64,000 bases of DNA from Deltaproteobacteria bacterium HGW-Deltaproteobacteria-4 (GCA_002841765.1 PHAV01000003.1:1-64000), one strand, 5' to 3'. Counted from the first letter of the stretch, positions 1 through 9,453 are shown. A program made the numbers and translations. Notes: generated by a model from the letters alone, not told the origin.

Positions 1-99
1 GTTTCACCGTTTCCAGAATTCAATGTGAACCGCCGTATACGGAACCGTACGTACGGGGGTGTGGGAGGACGGCGGGAGTAATTCCGCCTCCTACCCGAT
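1..99 (+). mobile_element. 3' end of a group II intron (domains V and VI)
   Basis: The first 99 bases fold as the 3' terminus of a bacterial group II intron. Domain V is at 29-60: lower stem 29-37 with 52-60, a two-base bulge at 50-51, upper stem 38-41 with 46-49 and loop 42-45. Domain VI is at 63-96, with GGCGG (71-75) pairing CCGCC (84-88) and a bulged A at 93, seven bases from a likely 3' end at 99. The catalytic triad would be C31-G32-C33. The normally conserved G-U wobble is a G32/G57 mismatch here, so the copy may be inactive. The reverse transcriptase gene, if present, lies left of the window. Structure is seen in the sequence; identity is inferred from it. Confidence 0.75.
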
Positions 100-125
100 T
101 GTTCTCGATTTAAAGATTATTTCAA

Positions 126-153
126 TTGATTAACATTTTTGATTCAGTTAAAT
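126..153 (+). promoter_or_regulatory. Possible sigma-70 promoter before the ABC exporter genes
   Basis: An AT-rich stretch follows the intron. TTGATT (126-131) is separated by 16 bases from TTAAAT (148-153). The match to consensus is only moderate. Its place just before the first gene of the polysaccharide cluster is the main support. Confidence 0.3.
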
Positions 154-192
154 TGACCAATCAAAATTCAGTATTTAACAGGTAGTTACCTC

Positions 193-1005
193 ATGAAAAG
201 TCTCAAGATGTTCCTCGGTTTTCTGACGGAACTTTTTTCCAAAAGACACATCATTACCGAGCTCACCAAAAATGATTTCCGGAAAAAATACCTCGGCTCC
301 TATCTGGGGATACTCTGGGCCTTCGTACACCCGACCATCTATATCGCCATTGTCTGGTTCGTGTTCCAGGTCGGCTTCCGCTCCCAGCCCATGGATAATT
401 TCCCTTTTGTCCTCTGGATGCTGGCTGGGATCATCCCCTGGTTTTTCTTTAGCGAATGTCTTGCCAGCGCCACCAACAGCATTATGGAGAATGCCTTTCT
501 GGTCAAGAAGGTGGCTTTCAGTATGGGGATGCTCCCCCTGGTTAAAATCCTTTCCAGCCTGATCATTCACTGTTTTTTCATTGCCGTCATCTTTGTCATG
601 TTTACGGTTTATGGCTACCCGCCCAGCATTTATAACCTCCAGGTCTTTTACTACCTGTTTTCCGCCATCGTTCTGTTGCTCGGACTTTCCTGGTTGACCT
701 CCTCGCTCACCCTCTTCTTGAAGGATACCGGCCAGATCGTCACCATGATCCTTCAGTTCGCCTTCTGGATGACGCCGATTTTCTGGTCGCCAAAGCACCT
801 TCCGCCAAAGATCATGACTTTGATCAAGCTGAATCCGGTGTACTACATCGTCGAAGGATATCGGCAAAGCTTCATCTATAAGACCTGGTTCTGGGAACAG
901 AACTACATGATGACCCTCTATTTCTGGTGCGTCACCCTGTTCTTCTTTTTCCTCGGAGCAGTGGTGTTCCGGCGCTTGCGGCCGCATTTTGCGGACGTAT
1001 TGTAG
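193..1005 (+). CDS. ABC transporter permease for polysaccharide export (Wzm/RfbA type)
   Basis: A 270-aa inner-membrane protein of the ABC-2 family that would form the channel for an undecaprenyl-linked polysaccharide. The N-terminus has the typical amphipathic stretch with KNDFRKKYLGSYLG followed by ILWAFVHP, then about six hydrophobic segments (near residues 35-60, 70-90, 110-135, 150-175, 180-200, 235-255). The motif LNPVYYIVEGYRQSF near residues 215-230 is typical of Wzm/TagG proteins. The matching ATPase is encoded two genes downstream (1828-3147), with a methyltransferase gene inserted between. Family assignment is strong; the exported glycan is unknown. Confidence 0.9.
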   Translation: MKSLKMFLGFLTELFSKRHIITELTKNDFRKKYLGSYLGILWAFVHPTIYIAIVWFVFQVGFRSQPMDNFPFVLWMLAGIIPWFFFSECLASATNSIMENAFLVKKVAFSMGMLPLVKILSSLIIHCFFIAVIFVMFTVYGYPPSIYNLQVFYYLFSAIVLLLGLSWLTSSLTLFLKDTGQIVTMILQFAFWMTPIFWSPKHLPPKIMTLIKLNPVYYIVEGYRQSFIYKTWFWEQNYMMTLYFWCVTLFFFFLGAVVFRRLRPHFADVL

Positions 1006-1143
1006 GCCTTTGTGAGTTTTTTTCGTTCGTTCTTCCTTATCCCAAAAAAAGCCTATGCCGAGATCATCGACACATGAGCTCCGGTAAGTCGACAAGTATG
1101 CAAGTTGTAACAGTCACCGTGCTTCAATAAAAGGATGTGTTAG

Positions 1144-1776
1144 ATGACCAAATTCTTGTCTCATTGCAGGAAAGTGTTATGGCAATTGTCTGTGAAGGGA
1201 TTAGAACGTGGCCCCCATATCACGCGCTATTTCATGTACGAGCGACTTTGCGTCGTTGCTGCTGATTTTAATTCACATTTGGGGCGTGTCCTTTCAATCA
1301 GTCGCTCCACTTCTTTGGTCAAACTATTGCAATTACAGCCTGATGAAGTGGTAGAGGCCGATTACCCGGAATACAACGTCCTTGATCTTGCTTTTGAGGA
1401 TGCTTCCTTTGATTTTATTCTGCTCGATCAGGTGTTGGAGCATGTAGAGGGGAGTCCGCAGCAGGCAATTGATGAGTGCCTGAGGGTGCTCAAACCCGGC
1501 GGTGTTATGGTGCTGACTACATGTTTTATGAATCCGGTACATGCAGCACCCGGTGATTATTGGCGGTTTACGTCGGACGCTCTTTGCCACCTCTGTCGAC
1601 AATTTTCAAAAATTATCGACTGTGACGGTTGGGGTAATTTTGAAACATGGCTTCTGGTGCGCGACGGATTGAGATGGGAGGGTATACCCCATGCCACCTG
1701 GCATCCGCTCAATCGCCTTGCCCGCAGAAACGATCCGGAGTGGCCCATTGTTACCTGGATTGTGGCGCAAAAATAA
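1144..1776 (+). CDS. SAM-dependent methyltransferase (class I, type 11)
   Basis: A 210-aa protein with the back half of a class I methyltransferase: acidic strand LDLAFEDASFDFILLDQVLEHV (in two pieces, residues about 80-101) and LRVLKPGGVMVLTT (about 116-130). The usual glycine-rich SAM loop near the N-terminus is weak, with RVLSISRSTS in its place, so activity cannot be assumed. It lies between the exporter permease and ATPase genes, where glycan-modifying or chain-terminating methyltransferases are common. The target is unknown. Confidence 0.8.
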   Translation: MTKFLSHCRKVLWQLSVKGLERGPHITRYFMYERLCVVAADFNSHLGRVLSISRSTSLVKLLQLQPDEVVEADYPEYNVLDLAFEDASFDFILLDQVLEHVEGSPQQAIDECLRVLKPGGVMVLTTCFMNPVHAAPGDYWRFTSDALCHLCRQFSKIIDCDGWGNFETWLLVRDGLRWEGIPHATWHPLNRLARRNDPEWPIVTWIVAQK

Positions 1777-1827
1777 CCAGCAACATACTGGCCAGATCAT
1801 TGGTCATAAAAATAGGTGCCGATGCTC

Positions 1828-3147
1828 ATGTCAGATCATACTGCGATCAAAATCGAAAATTTGACCAAAATCTACAAACTCTACAACTCCCCCCAGGACC
1901 GGTTGAAGGAATCGCTACACCCCCTGCGCAAAAAGTACCACAAGGATTTTTATGCCCTCAACGACGTCTCCTTAGAGATACGCAAAGGTGAAACAGTGGG
2001 GATCATCGGGCAGAACGGCGCCGGCAAGTCGACGCTTTTGAAACTCATCACCGGTGTCCTGACACCCTCTAGCGGAACAGTGTCGGTCAACGGCAAAGTA
2101 TCAGCGCTGCTGGAGCTGGGGGCCGGTTTTAATCCTCAACTTACGGGATTGGAGAATGTCTATTTTAACGGGACTATTTTGGGATACACACGGGTGGAGA
2201 TGGATGTCAAGCTTGACGACATACTGACCTTTGCCGACATTGGTGAATTTATCCATCAGCCGGTGAAAACCTACTCCAGCGGCATGTTTGTCCGCCTTGC
2301 CTTTGCCGTAGCGGTTCATATAGAACCGGAGATCCTCATCGTCGACGAAGCATTGTCCGTCGGGGATATGATGTTCCAGGCAAAGTGTTATGACAAGATC
2401 AAGTCCCTTATGGCTGGCGGCGTCACGACGCTCTTTGTCACTCATAATATGAACACTATCACCACTCTCTGCAATCGGGCCTATATGCTTGATAGTGGAA
2501 AGATATATGTTGAAGGTGCTCCCAAGGAGGTGTCTCTTGCGTACTACCGCCTGCAGCGGGAGCGGGAGCATGCACGGCAAGGGAAGACGTCTGTCAGAAT
2601 GGTGGAGCCGCCGAAAGACAAGGGGCAGCTTGAGCCGCAGCAGTCTTCCGTCAGGGCAGATGCGGCGCCCGGTGAAGAACGGTTTGGGCTCGGTACGGCC
2701 AGGATCGTTGATTTCAGAATATACAACCATGATGACAGGGAGACTAATGCTCTGGAGACGGGGATGAAATTTAGTGTCCGGGCGGAGATAGAATTCTACG
2801 GAAATGTGCAGAATCCTGCGGTGGGTGTAATGTTCAAGAACCCTCAAGGGCAGGCACTGTTAGGGATTCACAGTTATTGTGACAATCGGGTTTGTTTCGG
2901 AGCCAAAAAGTCGGGTGATCGGTTGGTGCTGACATTTGAGTCCGTCATGCTTCTCAACCCTGGAACATATCTAATGAACATAGGTCTGGCTGACCACGAG
3001 ACAGACCATGAGTACAAAAATATAGATTCCAGACACAATGTGGCTAGCATAAGCGTGTACGGAAAAGAGTTTTCATACGGACTAATTAATAACCCAGGAA
3101 TCGCTCTTGAAGAAAAGAATGATGACAGTCAGGCGGTAGCTGAATGA
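1828..3147 (+). CDS. ABC transporter ATPase for polysaccharide export (Wzt type) with C-terminal carbohydrate-binding domain
   Basis: A 439-aa cytoplasmic ATPase. The nucleotide-binding domain has Walker A GQNGAGKST (about residues 61-69), the signature YSSGM and Walker B ILIVDEALSVGD. After a charged linker (about 240-290) comes a beta-rich domain of about 150 residues like the Wzt C-terminal domain, which in ABC-dependent O-antigen systems recognises the modified chain end. Three in-frame starts are possible (GTG 1816, ATG 1822, ATG 1828). I chose 1828 because AGGTG at 1815-1819 is well spaced and the protein then begins MSDHTAIKIENL. The stop overlaps the next gene in ATGA. Confidence 0.92.
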   Translation: MSDHTAIKIENLTKIYKLYNSPQDRLKESLHPLRKKYHKDFYALNDVSLEIRKGETVGIIGQNGAGKSTLLKLITGVLTPSSGTVSVNGKVSALLELGAGFNPQLTGLENVYFNGTILGYTRVEMDVKLDDILTFADIGEFIHQPVKTYSSGMFVRLAFAVAVHIEPEILIVDEALSVGDMMFQAKCYDKIKSLMAGGVTTLFVTHNMNTITTLCNRAYMLDSGKIYVEGAPKEVSLAYYRLQREREHARQGKTSVRMVEPPKDKGQLEPQQSSVRADAAPGEERFGLGTARIVDFRIYNHDDRETNALETGMKFSVRAEIEFYGNVQNPAVGVMFKNPQGQALLGIHSYCDNRVCFGAKKSGDRLVLTFESVMLLNPGTYLMNIGLADHETDHEYKNIDSRHNVASISVYGKEFSYGLINNPGIALEEKNDDSQAVAE

Positions 3148-3809
3148 TAAAACAACAATACGATCAAAATAAAAAACTGTACGAATTTATCATAAACAGT
3201 AATATCCCTTACATCAGTAAGTCCATACTCAACAAGATATATGATCAGGACTTCTTTGTACAAGGCGGGAAGCTAAAAAAGGAATCCGCTGCCAAGGTCG
3301 CGCAAATTATAGACGAGCATATCGACTTTAGCTCATTGTTCGACATCGGCTGTGGCATGGGAATCTATCTGGAGGAATTTCATCGGCTGGGGAAAGATGT
3401 GCTTGGTTGCGATTTCAGTGCTGACGGCCTGCGGTTGGCTCCCAAGGAATTTACTGTTTTTCAGGCGGATGCTACGAAACCCGTACTCCTCAACCGGAAG
3501 TACGATGTAGTGGCCTGCTTTGAAGTGGCAGAGCACATACCCACCAGACATTCACGGCAACTTGTGTCCAACTGCATCAATAATGGGAGAGCGGTGCTAT
3601 TCACTTCCGCACCCGTGGGGCAAGGAGGTATAGGGCACATCAACGAACAACCCTATGAATTCTGGATCGATATTTTCAAGGACAAAGGTTTCAGTTACCA
3701 GGAGAAGCTTTCTCATACAATTCGAGAACAAATGAAGAGTGAAAATGTCGTGTGGTGGATAGCAAACAACCTCATGTTTTTTACAGGTGATGGGAGTACT
3801 CACTCGTAG
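3144..3809 (+). CDS. SAM-dependent methyltransferase
   Basis: A 221-aa class I methyltransferase. The SAM-binding loop LFDIGCGMGIYLEEF is at about residues 65-80, followed by the acidic strand end VLGCDFS and the motif VVACFEVAEHIP (about 115-127). It overlaps the Wzt gene by four bases (ATGA), so the two are probably co-translated. Substrate is unknown; a sugar or glycan lipid is likely from context. Confidence 0.85.
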   Translation: MIKQQYDQNKKLYEFIINSNIPYISKSILNKIYDQDFFVQGGKLKKESAAKVAQIIDEHIDFSSLFDIGCGMGIYLEEFHRLGKDVLGCDFSADGLRLAPKEFTVFQADATKPVLLNRKYDVVACFEVAEHIPTRHSRQLVSNCINNGRAVLFTSAPVGQGGIGHINEQPYEFWIDIFKDKGFSYQEKLSHTIREQMKSENVVWWIANNLMFFTGDGSTHS

Positions 3810-3815
3810 TTGCAT

Positions 3816-4676
3816 ATGGCCGCTATATCTGAGCATCCAATAATTGTCGCCGGCTCCGGTCGAAGCGGTACAACATGGCTTGGTAACGTCATCGCTGGAG
3901 ATGATCACCGTATCATCTTCGAGCCCTTTGACTATCGGAGAACCCCTGAATTTAGCGGGCTGACTCTGAGGCCCTACTTCCGGCCGAATGAAAAATATCC
4001 ACAGTGGGGAAGTACCATTGAAAAGATTCTGAGGGGTGAGGTCAGCAGCGATTGGGTCGACCAAGACCTGCCACGCCTCAATACATCTGCACCTCTACGC
4101 GGGCTTGTTATCAAGGAGATACGAGCCAACGGCATGCTTGGGTGGTTGCAGAACAACTATTCGTGCAAGATAGTGTTTTTGCTGCGTCATCCCTGTGCGG
4201 TTGTAGCCTCACGTATGAGTCTTGGATGGGATGCGGGAATTGATGAGGTTGTGACCCAGGGGGAGTTCATTGAAGATTATCTTACGGAGTATGCCGAAGT
4301 GATCGCCGGTGCGGATACCCCTGCCAAGCGCCATGCAGTAATGTGGTGCATCGAAAATCTGGTGCCATTGCGACAATTGCCGGGCACGGGCTGTTGCACC
4401 CTTTATTACGAGGACCTGGCGGCTAAAACCCAGTCCGAAGTAGTGCGAGTATTGGATTTTCTGGAGCTGCCTCTGACGGAAAGCAGAAAGGCGGCAATGC
4501 AGGAACTCTCGCGCACCAGCAGGAATGGTGTAATACGTAGTGCAGGGTCTCTGTTGGGTGGTTGGAGAGAACAACTTTCAGCGGAAGACCTGTCTGGCGT
4601 CGGAGAGATTGTGAAAGCCTTTGGTATAGATGTCTATGCAACAGATTCACTATTGCCCGTGAGAAAACCCCTGTGA
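3816..4676 (+). CDS. Sulfotransferase family protein
   Basis: A 286-aa protein with the PAPS-binding signature of sulfotransferases: the 5'-phosphosulfate loop IIVAGSGRSGTTWLGNV at about residues 7-23 and a 3'-phosphate-binding segment VFLLRHPCAVVASRM near 123-137. It would transfer sulfate from PAPS to a sugar or other acceptor. I chose ATG 3816; a TTG at 3810, directly after the upstream stop, is possible. It sits tightly between a methyltransferase and a GT2 gene and overlaps the latter by one base, which supports a role in decorating the glycan. Confidence 0.85.
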   Translation: MAAISEHPIIVAGSGRSGTTWLGNVIAGDDHRIIFEPFDYRRTPEFSGLTLRPYFRPNEKYPQWGSTIEKILRGEVSSDWVDQDLPRLNTSAPLRGLVIKEIRANGMLGWLQNNYSCKIVFLLRHPCAVVASRMSLGWDAGIDEVVTQGEFIEDYLTEYAEVIAGADTPAKRHAVMWCIENLVPLRQLPGTGCCTLYYEDLAAKTQSEVVRVLDFLELPLTESRKAAMQELSRTSRNGVIRSAGSLLGGWREQLSAEDLSGVGEIVKAFGIDVYATDSLLPVRKPL

Positions 4677-5626
4677 TGCCTCTCGTATCAGTAGTCATGA
4701 GCGTCTACAACGGCGAGCGCTATCTTCGAGAAGCGGTTGACAGCATCCTCAGGCAGACGTTCACAGACTTTGAGTTCATCATCATCAACGACGGCTCTAC
4801 CGACGGGACGCGGGAAATCCTTGAATCGTACCAAGATGAGCGAATAGTCCTGATCCATCAGGAAAATATGGGCCTCACCAAGTCCCTCAATAAAGGGATT
4901 GCCCTCGCGCGTGGTAAGTACATTGCCCGGCAGGATGCAGATGATTTTTCCCTGCCCGAACGTTTTGCCACCCAGGTTTCTTTCCTTGACCGGGAGTGCG
5001 ATATTTCGATGGTCGGGTCAGCAGTTCAGGTTGTCGATAAGTCAGGGGAAGTACTGACCACCTTCAAGAACCCGACCGGATCATCGGAAATCAAAGAGAT
5101 CCTCAAGAAATACAACTGCTTCTGGCATGGTTCAGTGATGTTTCGGCGGGAATGTCTCACCAGTGTTGGGTGCTATAACGAGCGCTTCGGTACTGCTCAG
5201 GACTACGACCTATGGCTTCGTTATTCTGAAAAGCTGAACTTGGCTAATCTTCCCGAACCATTTTACGCTTACCGGGTTTCTCCTGAGGCGATAACTTTCA
5301 AAAAGATAGTCTCTCAGCACCGCTTGGCGAATCTTGCTCGCCGCTTAGCCCGGATCAGGAGTGTTGGTGGTGATGAGATTGCCGAGTTAGAGATATATGA
5401 GAAGGAGTCGCTCAAACCGCTTTCGAAAACTGAAAAGTTTGAAATCATAGGGAATTATAAGCCATGGTGTCGGTTGCTCATCAAGAGTGGCCTTCTCCTC
5501 GATGCCAAAGAAATGATGTCCGAAGTTTTTCGCTATCACCCAAGCCGAATCTTCAGGTTTGCCTTCAGTTGTGCGAAAAATATCAATTCACCGCAACTTC
5601 TTACCCGGTTCATTGAGCATGCATAA
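4676..5626 (+). CDS. Glycosyltransferase family 2
   Basis: A 316-aa GT-A fold glycosyltransferase. It begins PLVSVVMSVYNGERYLREAV, has INDGSTDGTREIL, the metal-binding segment YIARQDADDFS, and the acceptor-side motif GTAQDYDLWLRY. Such enzymes add single sugars to a lipid-linked chain at the inner membrane. An upstream in-frame ATG at 4562 would add 38 residues that lie inside the sulfotransferase gene and do not match the family. The ATG at 4676 gives a standard N-terminus and a TGATG overlap with the upstream stop. Confidence 0.93.
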   Translation: MPLVSVVMSVYNGERYLREAVDSILRQTFTDFEFIIINDGSTDGTREILESYQDERIVLIHQENMGLTKSLNKGIALARGKYIARQDADDFSLPERFATQVSFLDRECDISMVGSAVQVVDKSGEVLTTFKNPTGSSEIKEILKKYNCFWHGSVMFRRECLTSVGCYNERFGTAQDYDLWLRYSEKLNLANLPEPFYAYRVSPEAITFKKIVSQHRLANLARRLARIRSVGGDEIAELEIYEKESLKPLSKTEKFEIIGNYKPWCRLLIKSGLLLDAKEMMSEVFRYHPSRIFRFAFSCAKNINSPQLLTRFIEHA

Positions 5627-7343
5627 GATAAAAGTTCTCTACCTATCCCATTCCTCAACCTTGAACGGTGGCGAGATCAGTCTCTTGACCCTGCTCAAGA
5701 ACCTTGACCGGGACCGGGTCGAGCCCCTCGTTGTCTTGCCCGGGGAGGGGCCCCTTTGCAGCGAGATCGAAGCTCTCGGTATTCGAATGATCGACAGTTC
5801 CCTCGATCGCTGGATACGATACTCGTGGGATCACCTGCCGGCTGATGGTTTGACGACCCAGAGGGTCGCTCGGCTGGTCGAAATCATTCAGAGCGAACAG
5901 ATCGACATCGTTCACAGCAACTCGTCGGTCATCCATGAGGGAGGGCTGGGGGCAAAGCTGGCAGGGGTTCGCCATGTCTGGCATATCCATGAAACGCTCA
6001 CCGATCATCCCGAACTTGTACCTCTCCTTGACCTTCCATTGATTCTTCACGGCATCGACTACCTCTCCGACGCCGTCGTGACGGTAGCCAATACGGTTCA
6101 ACAGCAGTTCAGGGATGTCGGGGTTACTGAAAAGCTGAGGACGGTCTATAACGGAATAGATTCTGCTCTTTTCGATAAGCTTGAAGGTTCATCAATCCGG
6201 GATGAATTGCGAATTTCCCGGGATAAGATACTCGTCGTTTCAGTGGGTGCCGTCACCGAAAGGAAGGGGTATCCTCATCTTCTCAAGGCCGCCGAAATTA
6301 TCTGCGGACAGCGCAGTGACGTTCATTTCCTCTGGGTTGGGCCACTACTGGGTAAGGAGCGGCCTGCCTTTGAAGAAGCAATCAGCAATTGTGGTCTTCA
6401 GGATGTCTTCACCCATCTCGACTTTCGGCGAGATATTCCTCAGATACTGAAGTTCAGCGATTTGTACGTCCTACCTTCCTTAAATGAAGCCTTCCCCTTG
6501 GTCATCCTCGAAGCCATGGCCGCCGGTAAACCGGTGGTGGCCACTTGCTGTGGTGGAACAAGCGAAAGCGTCGAGGACGGGAATACGGGGTATCTCGTGC
6601 CGGTGGCGAACTCTGAGGCGCTGGCGGAAAAAATCCTTGTCCTTGCCTCGAATCAGGGGCTGCGTGAAGCCATGGGGCAGAGGGGCCGAGAGGTTTTTGA
6701 AAGAAAGTTTTCTGCCGAAACCTATGCCCGAAGGATGGAGGAGCTTTATGAACACCTCCTTTCATCGCCAATGACAACAGATTTGTCCGGTTCCGTTGAG
6801 AACATCCTCTTTCAAGGCGCTATCCAGACCTATGAAACGCTGACGACTCGTATTGAAGAACTGAGGATAGCCAGTGAAAGCTTGCAGGCTGCGCAACGTT
6901 CCTGTGGACATTTGCAGGCCAAGGTAGAGGAAGCCCAGGACCGGCTTGCCGACCGTGACCGGCGATTAGCTGATCTGGTAGATCAGGTCGCCGAGCGTGA
7001 GCGGGCTATACAGGAACGCGACCACCTTCTTGCTGAATCCAGAGGTACAGCCCAAACGTTAAAGCAGGACCTCACCGCTACACAGGGTGAGCTTGCGCAA
7101 GCCAATATTAGAGTTAAAGCACTGGAAGAGCGCCTAAGACAAACCGAGTCAATCCTTGCGGCCGAGCGGAAAGGTTTTGATGAGGAGAAGACAAAAAACG
7201 CCAATGAGCGCAAGGCCGAATGTCTGCGCCATGAAGAGAAGCTTAGTGAGATAGAAAAGCAAATAAATGAAATTTTAAATTCAAAGAGCTGGAAAGTCAC
7301 CGCTCCGCTCCGCAAGGCTGGCAGTTTTTTGACCAGAAAATGA
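5619..7343 (+). CDS. Glycosyltransferase family 4 with C-terminal coiled coil and NSxSWKVTAPLR tail
   Basis: A 574-aa protein. Residues 1-385 are a GT-B, GT4-type enzyme: N-terminal VLYLSHSSTLNGGEIS, hinge region VVSVGAVTERKGYPHLLKAA, and donor-site motif LPSLNEAFPLVILEAMAAG. Residues about 410-545 are a long heptad-like coiled coil rich in E, R, Q and A. The end has LNSKSWKVTAPLRKAG, a tail also found on the 1033-aa protein at 11746-14847. The ATG at 5619 overlaps the previous gene by eight bases. The coiled coil and tail may tether the enzyme to a membrane or partner protein (inference). Confidence 0.9.
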   Translation: MHKIKVLYLSHSSTLNGGEISLLTLLKNLDRDRVEPLVVLPGEGPLCSEIEALGIRMIDSSLDRWIRYSWDHLPADGLTTQRVARLVEIIQSEQIDIVHSNSSVIHEGGLGAKLAGVRHVWHIHETLTDHPELVPLLDLPLILHGIDYLSDAVVTVANTVQQQFRDVGVTEKLRTVYNGIDSALFDKLEGSSIRDELRISRDKILVVSVGAVTERKGYPHLLKAAEIICGQRSDVHFLWVGPLLGKERPAFEEAISNCGLQDVFTHLDFRRDIPQILKFSDLYVLPSLNEAFPLVILEAMAAGKPVVATCCGGTSESVEDGNTGYLVPVANSEALAEKILVLASNQGLREAMGQRGREVFERKFSAETYARRMEELYEHLLSSPMTTDLSGSVENILFQGAIQTYETLTTRIEELRIASESLQAAQRSCGHLQAKVEEAQDRLADRDRRLADLVDQVAERERAIQERDHLLAESRGTAQTLKQDLTATQGELAQANIRVKALEERLRQTESILAAERKGFDEEKTKNANERKAECLRHEEKLSEIEKQINEILNSKSWKVTAPLRKAGSFLTRK

Positions 7344-7392
7344 AAAAATTCGTACGCTTTTTGATACCCAACACCTAGAGAGAACGAAATTT

Positions 7393-8484
7393 ATGTACAA
7401 AGCGCGACTCATCGCCCATTACCTTCCCCAGTTTCATCCGATCCCTGAAAATGATCTATGGTGGGGCAAGGGTTTCACCGAATGGACCAATACCGCCAAG
7501 GCCAAGCCGCTCTTCCCCGGCCATAAACTCCCGAATATCCCGGCTGATCTTGGCTACTATGACCTGCGTGTCGCCGAGTCTCGAGAGGAGCAGGCCGGGC
7601 TTGCCAGGGCCTACGGTATTGAAGGTTTTTGTTACTGGCACTACTGGTTCGGCGGTGGCAAGAGGCTGCTGGAGCGACCTTTTAACGAGGTACTTAAATC
7701 CGGGAAACCTGATTTTCCTTTCTGTCTCGCCTGGGCCAACCACACCTGGTCCGGCATCTGGCACGGTTGCCCCAACAAGATTCTTATCGAACAGACCTAC
7801 CCCGGCGTCAATGATTTCAAGGCGCATTTCTACTGCATGCTCGATGCTTTTCTTGACCCCCGATATATGAAAGTTGACGGTAGAAACATTTTTTGTATCT
7901 ATCGCCCGACCGATTTTGAACATGCCGAGCTGTTTATGGAGACCTGGCGGGAATTGGCTCGGAGAGAAGGCGCCCCGGACTTTCATTTCGTAGCGATCAC
8001 CGATTATCCCTGGCGGATGCCGGAGGGCGGCTATGATGCCTATACGACCAATCCGCCGGTCGGTCAGCTCCCCTACCAGGGCATCAAGTCCATGAATGAA
8101 GAGATCGAAAGAGAAATAATGGCGTCCGGTTTTGGTGGGGCGCAGGAAAAACCAAAGTTGCCGCAAATTTATACGTATGAGACTTTTGTCAAGAACGCCT
8201 TTCCTGAGGTCACCCGACGGAAGGAGTTTTTCCCGTGCGTCCTCCCCAACTGGGACAATACGCCCCGTTCAGGGACAAACGGTTTCGTTTTGCAAGAATC
8301 AACGCCTGAACGCTATCGTCAACACCTTGAAGAAGCAGTCGGACTGGTGCAGGACCGTACGCCGGATCAGCGGGTGATCTTCGTCAAGTCATGGAATGAG
8401 TGGGCTGAAGGTAATTATCTGGAGCCGGATTTGAAGTGGGGCCATGCGTATCTCGAAGAGACTCTGAAGGCCATAACAGTCTAG
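7393..8484 (+). CDS. WbsX-type glycan biosynthesis protein (GH99-like fold)
   Basis: A 363-aa protein of the WbsX family (Pfam Glyco_tran_WbsX), common in O-antigen and capsule clusters. Typical motifs: ARLIAHYLPQFHPIPENDLW and WGKGFTEWTN at the start, FCYWHYWFGGGKRLLERPF, FCLAWANHTWSG, and near the end VKSWNEWAEGNYLEPDLKWG. The fold resembles glycoside hydrolases, yet the proteins are usually annotated as glycosyltransferases; the true reaction is unsettled. A second copy is fused inside the 11746-14847 protein. No signal peptide is seen, so it probably acts in the cytoplasm. Confidence 0.9.
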   Translation: MYKARLIAHYLPQFHPIPENDLWWGKGFTEWTNTAKAKPLFPGHKLPNIPADLGYYDLRVAESREEQAGLARAYGIEGFCYWHYWFGGGKRLLERPFNEVLKSGKPDFPFCLAWANHTWSGIWHGCPNKILIEQTYPGVNDFKAHFYCMLDAFLDPRYMKVDGRNIFCIYRPTDFEHAELFMETWRELARREGAPDFHFVAITDYPWRMPEGGYDAYTTNPPVGQLPYQGIKSMNEEIEREIMASGFGGAQEKPKLPQIYTYETFVKNAFPEVTRRKEFFPCVLPNWDNTPRSGTNGFVLQESTPERYRQHLEEAVGLVQDRTPDQRVIFVKSWNEWAEGNYLEPDLKWGHAYLEETLKAITV

Positions 8485-8580
8485 AACCGATGAAAATTCA
8501 AAAGAGGTCTTTGGGGGAAGTTTTCAGGCGACCTTAGGGTAGCCTACTGCTTAGCTGGGTAAATCATCTAGGAGGAGTTT

Positions 8581-9411
8581 ATGGTCGCGTCCGAAATCCT
8601 TGAACAGACAGAGCGTTCAATCGAAGAAAATCCCAACATTCCTCTATGTAAATTATTTTCATCTTGGGATATTAAAGATTACGCATCGCTTTATTTCAGT
8701 GATTTGACAGTATATCCATCTCTACAACGGCGGCTTCCTAAAATGCCGCCTGCGGATATTCAGAGGCACTGGAACTGGTTCTCTGATAAAGAACTAATGG
8801 AGCGTAGCGTTCTGTTCTCCAAGAACATAAAGGAAACATATGAATCAATTACGGGAAGATCCCTTGCCGACGCCTCGGTTCTCGACTACGGTGCTGGATG
8901 GGGTCGATTGACAAGAATGATGTTGCAGTTCGTACCAGGGTCTCGTGTACATGCTTGTGACGCTGACCCCAAATCAATTAATTTGTACAATTCCCTTGGT
9001 TTTGAAAACATTTGTCAAAAAGTGTCGCCAGTGCCTGTTGAATTACCCTTCGCACAAAGATCTTACGATCTTGTTTGGTTATGGTCTATCTTGACGCATT
9101 TGCCCGACAAGGCGACTGACGCAGTGATGAACTCTTTGCATCCGATTATGACTCCCCACGGTATGTTGCTCATTACTATCAGACCTGCGAAATTTTGGAC
9201 TGAAAATCCTTTAGTTGACAATAAATCCGTGGCACAAAAAATGGTAGAAGAACATGAGGTGACCGGGTTTGCTCATAATGCACAGAGCCCTTATTGGGGG
9301 GACACCTCTATGTCAGTTGATTATATCAAACAAAAATGGCCACAATGGGCTGTGTCTAAGGTAGAAGATGATGGCCTACATCAAATCAAGGTTTATTTGT
9401 CTCCTAATTAA
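8581..9411 (+). CDS. SAM-dependent methyltransferase
   Basis: A 276-aa class I methyltransferase with SAM loop VLDYGAGWGRLTRMM (about residues 100-114), acidic strand VHACDADPKSINLY, and motif YDLVWLWSILTHLPD. A strong ribosome-binding site (AGGAGGAG, 8570-8577) precedes the ATG. The gene is more AT-rich than its neighbours, which suggests separate acquisition. Target is unknown; context suggests a sugar or glycan. Confidence 0.83.
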   Translation: MVASEILEQTERSIEENPNIPLCKLFSSWDIKDYASLYFSDLTVYPSLQRRLPKMPPADIQRHWNWFSDKELMERSVLFSKNIKETYESITGRSLADASVLDYGAGWGRLTRMMLQFVPGSRVHACDADPKSINLYNSLGFENICQKVSPVPVELPFAQRSYDLVWLWSILTHLPDKATDAVMNSLHPIMTPHGMLLITIRPAKFWTENPLVDNKSVAQKMVEEHEVTGFAHNAQSPYWGDTSMSVDYIKQKWPQWAVSKVEDDGLHQIKVYLSPN

Positions 9412-9431
9412 GGGTCGCGTTCCGCATAATG

Positions 9432-9453
9432 CCCCTTCAGAACTGGGGTTTTT
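9432..9453 (+). terminator. Possible weak intrinsic terminator
   Basis: CCCC and GGGG flank a nine-base loop and are followed by five T bases, 20 bases after the methyltransferase stop. The stem is only four G-C pairs, so this is tentative. Confidence 0.35.
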
